Assembly: GCA_023254365.1 (NCBI GenBank)
Contig: JALRLQ010000006.1
Coordinates: 1 to 37,436 of the forward strand
Length of the DNA: 37,436 bases
Source: Candidatus Poseidonia sp.
GTDB taxonomy: Archaea > Thermoplasmatota > Poseidoniia > Poseidoniales > Poseidoniaceae
Direction of reading: 5' to 3'
The position numbers and the translations under genes are program-made. The notes under the pieces were generated by a model that saw nothing but the letters and a program-made list of their open reading frames with translations, made no database searches and had not been told where the DNA came from. Below are positions 31,486 through 37,436 of the stretch, one piece after another. Every line of letters starts with the position of its first letter. Within the stretch, counting starts at the first letter, position 1.

Positions 31486-34092
31486 TCATTCGTGACGAAT
31501 CCACTCACCGCTTGGGGTAACTTCCCAATACTGGAGTTCCTCTGAAACATCAACGTACCAACCGGTTTGTCCCTGAACGGTTGACGGGGTGGCTTGCATC
31601 ACACCAAGCCGCCCTGCTTCCTGAGCGAGGGCTTTCATGGAATCGTCGGACAATCCATGCCGTTCATGAATCGGGGTGTCATCAACGACACCTGCCGACA
31701 AAGGTTCTTCCTCGTCCTCGTCTTCGTATTCTTCATCATCAAAAACGTCGTCCATCCATGCTTCTTTCTCAACTTCAGCCGCTTTCCGTGCAAGCACCAC
31801 CAAGACGGCCAGCAGCAAACCGAGCAGCAGGGCGGCCATGGTCATCGCCGTGTTGGTCGACCCTACCGCTCCACCAAGCAAGACTTCATCGACGTCAAAG
31901 AAGGTTTGAGCCAGCAGGCCATTCCAGCGAATGGTGCAGGAACGATCGGTGCCTCCGTTGTTGACATCCACTTCCCACGTCCCGTTGGTGACAAAGCGGA
32001 CATCGCCTGCCGTGCAGGTAACACTGGTGTTGGCGTTTGGAATGGAGAGCGTGTTGCCATAGACGTCGGTTCCAAAGGCGTTCATGAGGACCACGTCACC
32101 TTCGGCGATGGCATCTCGGCTCATCCCGGCTTGTATGCGAACAGGAGTCCCTGCCTCAATGGTCACCGGGAGAACGTACTCAGCCCCCGATTCCTGCAAC
32201 ACCAACTCGTAATCGCCAACTTGCTTTCCAACAAACTGCCAGTAACCAAGTCCGGTCGGCGAGGTTTCCAACTCACCAATGCTGGTGTTCATGGTGGTGG
32301 AAACCGCCGTTGATTCGGCAACATTTCCGTGCACGTCGACCACCTGGATGAAGACGTCGAAGGGCTTTCCTGCTTGAACGATCAACCGGTCTTCCACGTC
32401 AGTCTGCAATGCATGTGCTGTCCCGGCGACGACCGTCAAACGCACGGTGGCGAAGACGCCGTCGGCGTTGACCCGTAATTCATGACCTCCAAGCGAAGTG
32501 GCAACCCAGCGACCATCGTTGAGAAGCATCTGCAGGGTGATGTCCTTGCCGTCCAACGACCAATTGAGAGCGATGTCGTCAAGTTGGTTTCCGTGCGCAT
32601 CAAAAAACATTGGATTGAGTTCCAATTCACCGTCCGCTGGCACCTGTGAACCTTCGCCCTCAAGGGTGATGAAGGCCAACCGCCCGGTGCGTATATCAAA
32701 GGCGATATCGCTCACAAACATGGCACCGGTGGTGTTGTCAAACCAACTTCCGTCAAACCTCCATGACCGTGCGACGGTGGCTTGAACGAGCGAGTACGAA
32801 GTTTGGTCGCTTACAGCATCTGCATCGCCCATGGTCATGGTGATGTTGCCGTTCACGACCCAGCGATTCCCCTTCACGTCTTCTGCCTGAAGTTCCACCA
32901 CCACTTGGTCGCCCGCTGAAGGGTTGGAGGGTGTGATCAGGAAGCGCAAATCGATGGCTCGCCCGTGTTCGACGTTGACCGTTATCGATGACGAAACGGT
33001 TCCATCGGTTCCCGACAACGTGGCTTGCCCGGTTGAGGAAGGATTCCAATACACGCGCTGTTCGTCATCCACCGAGAGACCGCCGGAACTCGCCGTCAAG
33101 GTCTCAATTGATGGCGACACCATGCCGATGTAGCCGTTGGAGTCCCGCCGTTCAAACAGCACTTCGTAGGATTCCCCAGCGAGGAAGGTCTCGGGCGCAT
33201 TGGCAAACATCAATTCCGAGGCGACAGCATCGCCTGGGATCACCGATAACATCGTGCTTCCCGTGATGTTGCCGGCTGTTGCAGAGATCAACCACTTTCC
33301 GGTGTTGATGGCGTGGTATTCACCTTGGGCATTGAAGGTCCCGTTTTGAGCAAACCAAGCGATGGGGCCAGCCTCCGAAACCGCCATCTCGTAGCCGTTG
33401 ATGTCAACCAGCCTCGGCAGGATGGACGTCCACGTTCCTGCCCGAACCGAAACCGGTTCGTCAAACACAAAGGCATGCGGTTGTCCGGCGCGAACGGTGA
33501 GGGTGGCGACATCCTGGAGCTGATTGAAGCGAACCCGAGCGGTGTACAAACCGGTGGCGTCGGGCGTCCATTCGGGCGTGTCATGGCCGATGTAGGACCC
33601 GTCGATGTCCCAAACCAAACCGGTCGAGCCGGCCATTCGGTTGCCCCGACCGTCAAGCAAGTCAGCCGTAAGGGTGGCCGTTTCACGGGCACCGAAGGTA
33701 AGGCTGGTGATCTCAATATCGGTAGCGACACCCGGATACACCGTGATGTTGTGGCTGGCTTTCAGGCCGTTGTGTTCCGCAATGATTTCGATGACACCAG
33801 AGGACCACGGGAAAAAGAGACCATCGTCGTCGATGGAGCCGTTGGCGGCGCTCCATGCGATGTTGCCTGCAACAACGTTGTTGACCGCATCGTAAATGAT
33901 GGCTTCGAACATCACAACCTCATCGGCAGACATCGTCGCGGGTGGTGCATCGATAACAACGCGGTCGGGGGTTCCCGAACGAAGAATGGCAGGATCCTCC
34001 TCCAGCGACGACCACGTCACGGGCCATGCACTGGCGAGCATGCACACCAAGAGCAACGATGCCAACGCCTTGGTATTGGACAATGGACGCAC
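31486..34092 (-). CDS. Large surface protein with bacterial Ig-like (Big) repeats and acidic cytoplasmic tail
   Basis: An 868-residue membrane-anchored protein. The N-terminus is a signal peptide (ALASLLLVCMLASAWP). The ectodomain consists of about seven invasin/Big-type beta-sandwich repeats, each with a phrase like DVHGNVAESTAV, DAHGNQLDDIAL or DGRGNRMAGSTG and a closing ATLTV strand. A membrane helix (about 747-768, MTMAALLLGLLLAVLVVLA) leads to a 100-residue cytosolic tail with an Asp/Glu cluster and the ending GWYVDVSEELQYWEVTPSGEWIRHE-like Trp-rich strand pair. It probably extends from the cell surface for adhesion or binding. The start is GTG 34092, 3 bases after the stop of the upstream giant gene; TTG 34083 with GAGGGGTG before it is an alternative. 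The two genes form an operon. Confidence 0.82.
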   Translation of the reverse strand: MRPLSNTKALASLLLVCMLASAWPVTWSSLEEDPAILRSGTPDRVVIDAPPATMSADEVVMFEAIIYDAVNNVVAGNIAWSAANGSIDDDGLFFPWSSGVIEIIAEHNGLKASHNITVYPGVATDIEITSLTFGARETATLTADLLDGRGNRMAGSTGLVWDIDGSYIGHDTPEWTPDATGLYTARVRFNQLQDVATLTVRAGQPHAFVFDEPVSVRAGTWTSILPRLVDINGYEMAVSEAGPIAWFAQNGTFNAQGEYHAINTGKWLISATAGNITGSTMLSVIPGDAVASELMFANAPETFLAGESYEVLFERRDSNGYIGMVSPSIETLTASSGGLSVDDEQRVYWNPSSTGQATLSGTDGTVSSSITVNVEHGRAIDLRFLITPSNPSAGDQVVVELQAEDVKGNRWVVNGNITMTMGDADAVSDQTSYSLVQATVARSWRFDGSWFDNTTGAMFVSDIAFDIRTGRLAFITLEGEGSQVPADGELELNPMFFDAHGNQLDDIALNWSLDGKDITLQMLLNDGRWVATSLGGHELRVNADGVFATVRLTVVAGTAHALQTDVEDRLIVQAGKPFDVFIQVVDVHGNVAESTAVSTTMNTSIGELETSPTGLGYWQFVGKQVGDYELVLQESGAEYVLPVTIEAGTPVRIQAGMSRDAIAEGDVVLMNAFGTDVYGNTLSIPNANTSVTCTAGDVRFVTNGTWEVDVNNGGTDRSCTIRWNGLLAQTFFDVDEVLLGGAVGSTNTAMTMAALLLGLLLAVLVVLARKAAEVEKEAWMDDVFDDEEYEDEDEEEPLSAGVVDDTPIHERHGLSDDSMKALAQEAGRLGVMQATPSTVQGQTGWYVDVSEELQYWEVTPSGEWIRHE

Positions 34093-34095
34093 CCC

Positions 34096-37000
34096 TCACT
34101 CGTTGTACTCTTGCCATTCTTCCTCGCCAGCGAGGCGGAACCACCAGGTTCCTTCGTCGTCTTCCCACCATTCAGTTCCGTCTTCATCGACGCTTGTCTC
34201 AATGGCTTCCTCTTCAGGCTCTTCTTCCAATTCCGGAACCTCCTTTTCGGGAGGTCCGCTTGGGCCCGGAGCAGGACCTGTCGGGCCCGGGGCAGGACCG
34301 GATGGACCCGGGGCAGGGCCGGATGGACCCGGGGCAGGGCCTGTTGGTCCGGAGGGACGGTCATCGTCATCTTCGTCGTCATCATCCCAATCGTCGTCAA
34401 CCCCTGAACGAAGGAACATCACGAGCAGGACAAGCAAGACGACGGCCACGAGAGCAAGCAACACGGCACCGACATAATACAGCGTTCCACCTGCCTCGAA
34501 GAAGCCTTGGAGGTTGCCAACGACGTTGATTTCCTCGTTCACCCGCACGGCACCAACGCTGATGGTGACGGTTTGTGGGCCATCATCAAGGGTCGTCAGG
34601 GTCCATTCATTGGAAGCGATCATCGTGGTTGTGCCACGACCGGTGGCTTCGACCTTCACGCTGCCAGGGACATCGATTTCGTTGTCGAAGGCATCGAAGG
34701 CCCGAATGCTGATGTCAAGGCTTTCCAATTGCTCGAGGCTGGTTCGGCTCAAGTTGACTTCCAAACGGGCGACGGTGTTCTGAGCGGACACCGTGATTTC
34801 AAGCGTGGAAGTTGCACCACCCGCTGCATAGGCCAGCGTGTGAACACCGGCAACTTCAGCGTCGTAGGAATACGTTCCATCGGTGGTGGTGATGATGTTG
34901 AGGGTTGGTACTGGCGCACCGTCTTCGGTCCACTGTACGTTTTGTGCGAATTGGTTGCCGTCAGCATCGGTACCGGTGACCAGGATGTCAACGCGGTCAC
35001 CTGCGGTCGGGGTTGTCAGGGATGCATCGGCAGCGACGGTCACGGCCACACCGTGAAGCACGGTGATGGTGATGCTGTCAGAGATGTTGAATCCGGTTCC
35101 GCTGATGCTGTAGGCCTGAATGGTCCACTCTCCAACGGTGGTCGCTTCCCACCGCATCTCGTTGAGCAACAGGTCGGTGGTGATATCACGGACCTGCCCT
35201 GTGGCTTCATTGACCTCTACCCAGGTGAGCGTTCCCGAATCAATCCGGTTGTTGTCAGCATCGTAGAGATCGGAGAGGAAATCCACGGCATAGTCAGCGG
35301 TCATTTCGAACACGGCGCCCGTCGTGGCATCGGCGTTGTTGGCCGTTCCACGAATGCTCACCGTGTGAAGGAAACCGTGATCAACGGTCATGTTGATGGC
35401 GACCACGTGGCTTGTCGTACCGTCATAGTACGTTGCTGACAGGGTGTAGGCCTCCTCGCTTGCAAAGTACGGCGTGAAGGTCGTGGAGTCGCCCACCAGT
35501 GTTTCCAAGAAACTCGATGAGTCACCGATGGTCGGATGAGACACACTCCAGTTGGCGAGAATCGCCCATTGGTTCCCCTTTCCATCGATGGCAAAGATGT
35601 CGGCTTCGAGGGTTTCGTCAGCCGTCAGGTCGAAGTGTTGCCAGGTTGCAATTTCGTCGTCGACCTCGATGCGCAAGGTTTGGATGGCTCCTCGGTCAAC
35701 GGTGATGGTGACCGAGGCAAGCGTGGTTTCGTACCTTGCCTCGAGCGTCTTGGCACCTTGGCCAACCGGGTCCCAAATGGCGGGTGCGCCGGGTGTCATT
35801 TGACCGTCAGCGATGCGTGTCCAGTTGTCACCGGGGAGCACCACAGGGAGTCTGTTGCCTCGGACGTCAACGCGTGTGGTGTTGATGTACACGCGGTCAT
35901 CGGCGGTGATGGTGGTGGCCGAAACCGCCAACTCGAGGTGGTCGATTTGACCGTGGCCAACGGTGATCATCAATTCATCCGAAGCTCCGGAAACGGAGGT
36001 CAGGTTGAGCCACCAAACGCCGACATGGTCGGGGAAATACTGCTGGTTAATCTCCGAGTAGTTTCCGTTGGTGGTCGTCCAGGTGAGGTTGCCTGCGGCT
36101 GAAATATCCAACTCGTTGCCGAACTGGTCGTACAAATCAGCGGTGATGTCGCACCAGACGCCTGCGGGCATCGTGCCCTCACAGCCGCTCAATTCGAAGT
36201 AGGCAGGCACACCTGCAGTCACGGTGACGCTGACATCAATGAACTCACCCGAGGTGGTGTGTTGAACGCGAACGACGTGTGTTCCTACTGCATAGGGTTC
36301 GAAGACGTTGGGCATCACACTGCTCATGCTTCCGTTGGTTGGTGAGAACGTGATCGCTTCTCCGGGCACGTCGTTTCCGTGTTGGTCAACCATCGATGCG
36401 GTGATGGTGAGCGTGTCGTCAGCCGTGATGGTGGCCGAGAGAGGCGTGACCACCAGTTCGGTCGGTGCACCGGGCGTCACCGTGACTGTTTGCGTCCCAC
36501 AAACGAGCCCGAAACAGGCCGAAATGGAATGCGTGCCCGTTGTGCTGGGCGTGTACAAGCCGTTCGAACCGATGCTACCGGCTGAGGCATACCATTCAAC
36601 CGGTGGGCTTTGAACCATGGCTTGGTGGTCGTACGCCACGGAATTGAAGTTCACCGTGGTGTCGGCGTCGGTGGTGACGCTACCGGTTGGTGTGATGGAC
36701 ATCGTGGAAATGTTGGTCGTGTTGAACAAAATCTGAGGTCGGTACGACTGGACGGTGGCGTCGCTCGAGTAGAACGAAGCGTGTGCATATCCGGTGTTGG
36801 GCGTTGCGATGATGACCCATGCTTGCGAGTTCGAGATGGTCATCCCGAGGGTGCTGATATCAAACCAGAGCCAGCCGGTGGTATCGACGTTGTACACCGT
36901 GGTGGAAACGGCATCGCCGTAATCAACACCGGCTTGCATACCGGCAGCGCCCCACGTCGCACCACCCGTGGTGCCGTTCCAAGTGGCCGATGTTTGGGCC

Positions 37001-37436
37001 CACGAGGTGGTCAGCAACGGGTGAACGCTGAACGAAACCGAGGTTGCACTTTGAGCGGAAGCCCAAGAATCCACGTACAAACCGAGCGCTGCAGAGTGCA
37101 CGTTCTGATAGATTGGGAACGGAATTTGCGCTGCATCAAGACCGACGGTGATGCGGCATTCATCTGCATACAAGGTTCCGCAGAAGGTTCCAGCGGCGAT
37201 GGTCCCGTCACCGACAAAGTTGGTGTCAGGGTACTCTGAGTACAGGGATGTGTCCTGAATGTTGGTGTGACCAAAGGCCGGAATTTCGTTTCCAGTTTGC
37301 ATGGTGTAGGTGAACGTGTAATCGTTGTTGTACACATGATTGGGGTCACCTACAGCGAAGTTCCAGCGCGCCGAGGAAGGGCCCGGAATCGACTGGTTCA
37401 CACCCTGAACCCACCACGTGAACATTTGACCGGCAG
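34096..37436 (-). CDS. Giant surface protein with DNRLRE/CBM96-like domain, Big repeats and PGPSGPA tail (N-terminus outside window)
   Basis: The frame is open through the right edge, so at least 1113 residues are encoded and the signal peptide is missing. The first visible region (about 1-240) has DTNFVGDGT, SAALGLYVDSWASAQ, TSWAQTSATWNGTTGGATW and SYRPQILFNTT, the pattern of DNRLRE/disaggregatase-type carbohydrate-binding modules. About eight Big-like repeats follow, with phrases such as DQHGNDVPGEAI, DVRGNRLPVVL and DADGNQFAQNV. A membrane helix (YYVGAVLLALVAVVLLVLLVMFL) precedes an Asp-rich stretch, a collagen-like PAPGPSG repeat, PEKEVPEL, and a Trp-rich end (TEWWEDDEGTWWFRLAGEEEW). It likely binds polysaccharide or cells. 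Stop is 3 bases before the start of the 868-residue gene. Confidence 0.85.
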   Translation of the reverse strand, partial: AGQMFTWWVQGVNQSIPGPSSARWNFAVGDPNHVYNNDYTFTYTMQTGNEIPAFGHTNIQDTSLYSEYPDTNFVGDGTIAAGTFCGTLYADECRITVGLDAAQIPFPIYQNVHSAALGLYVDSWASAQSATSVSFSVHPLLTTSWAQTSATWNGTTGGATWGAAGMQAGVDYGDAVSTTVYNVDTTGWLWFDISTLGMTISNSQAWVIIATPNTGYAHASFYSSDATVQSYRPQILFNTTNISTMSITPTGSVTTDADTTVNFNSVAYDHQAMVQSPPVEWYASAGSIGSNGLYTPSTTGTHSISACFGLVCGTQTVTVTPGAPTELVVTPLSATITADDTLTITASMVDQHGNDVPGEAITFSPTNGSMSSVMPNVFEPYAVGTHVVRVQHTTSGEFIDVSVTVTAGVPAYFELSGCEGTMPAGVWCDITADLYDQFGNELDISAAGNLTWTTTNGNYSEINQQYFPDHVGVWWLNLTSVSGASDELMITVGHGQIDHLELAVSATTITADDRVYINTTRVDVRGNRLPVVLPGDNWTRIADGQMTPGAPAIWDPVGQGAKTLEARYETTLASVTITVDRGAIQTLRIEVDDEIATWQHFDLTADETLEADIFAIDGKGNQWAILANWSVSHPTIGDSSSFLETLVGDSTTFTPYFASEEAYTLSATYYDGTTSHVVAINMTVDHGFLHTVSIRGTANNADATTGAVFEMTADYAVDFLSDLYDADNNRIDSGTLTWVEVNEATGQVRDITTDLLLNEMRWEATTVGEWTIQAYSISGTGFNISDSITITVLHGVAVTVAADASLTTPTAGDRVDILVTGTDADGNQFAQNVQWTEDGAPVPTLNIITTTDGTYSYDAEVAGVHTLAYAAGGATSTLEITVSAQNTVARLEVNLSRTSLEQLESLDISIRAFDAFDNEIDVPGSVKVEATGRGTTTMIASNEWTLTTLDDGPQTVTISVGAVRVNEEINVVGNLQGFFEAGGTLYYVGAVLLALVAVVLLVLLVMFLRSGVDDDWDDDDEDDDDRPSGPTGPAPGPSGPAPGPSGPAPGPTGPAPGPSGPPEKEVPELEEEPEEEAIETSVDEDGTEWWEDDEGTWWFRLAGEEEWQEYNE
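34262..34345 (-). repeat. Four tandem 21-bp units coding PAPGPSG heptads
   Basis: Four consecutive 21-base units begin at 34262, 34283, 34304 and 34325 with a fifth partial one; the third and fourth differ at only a few bases, indicating recent duplication. On the minus strand they encode a Pro/Gly-rich cytoplasmic spacer next to the membrane helix of the giant surface protein. Length variation between strains is likely. Confidence 0.85.

Noticed and set aside
34262..34345. Possible CRISPR-like array
   Set aside because: Units are 21 bp, contiguous, without spacers, and encode in-frame PAPGPSG repeats.
33313..34407. 364-codon plus-strand frame opposite the two Big-repeat surface genes
   Set aside because: Antisense to well-supported genes, composition is low-complexity Gly/Arg-rich, and it crosses the gene boundary and the 21-bp repeats.

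Overview
The window looks like chromosomal DNA of a planktonic euryarchaeon, most likely Marine Group II (Poseidoniales, Thermoplasmatota). This rests on archaeal information-processing genes (TFB, ribosomal protein L40e, UPF0147, an archaeal-type AspRS, membrane-anchored LonB, TrmI-type tRNA methyltransferase) next to several giant secreted proteins with one C-terminal membrane anchor and short Trp-rich, acidic or zinc-ribbon tails. The lineage call is by memory of such genomes, not by a search. Moderately high GC, very short intergenic gaps, TATA boxes 24-27 bases before start codons (leaderless genes) and Shine-Dalgarno sites inside operons all fit. I see no rRNA, tRNA, CRISPR, insertion sequence or phage gene, and no stretch over 300 bases lacks a gene.

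Layout. 1-5.3 kb: the 3' end of tfb, a small Cys-containing protein, a short beta-propeller-like protein, a metal-site-less MBL-fold protein opposite L40e, an archaeal prepilin peptidase, UPF0147 and an AI-2E-type transporter. 5.3-8.9 kb: an MFS exporter and LonB. 8.9-17.3 kb: two giant surface proteins (1158 and 1313 aa) flanking trmI. 17.4-26.8 kb: a mostly co-directional run of aspS, alpha/beta hydrolase, atypical SDR, TPR protein, LLM flavin enzyme, asparaginase-II-like protein, aldehyde dehydrogenase, stand-alone LON domain and panB. 26.8-31.5 kb: a small membrane protein, then a two-gene class III extradiol dioxygenase operon whose second gene is fused to a RidA/2-aminomuconate-deaminase domain, followed by an APC amino-acid permease carrying an EF-hand. 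31.5 kb to the end: two more giant Ig-repeat surface proteins, the last running off the edge.

The most interesting system is a putative archaeal 2-aminophenol/2-aminomuconate meta-cleavage module. The beta subunit retains all the residues expected for iron binding and catalysis, the alpha-like subunit lacks them (as in the bacterial heteromeric enzyme) and is fused to the deaminase acting two steps later, and an aldehyde dehydrogenase of the type needed for the intervening step lies 2.2 kb upstream. An arylformamidase-like hydrolase and an amino-acid permease nearby make a link to aromatic amino-acid (kynurenine-type) breakdown possible but unproven.

Other notable points: three convergent gene pairs joined at the same TGATCA stop palindrome, several enzyme-fold proteins missing canonical residues (MBL, SDR, asparaginase II), and a permease-EF-hand fusion.
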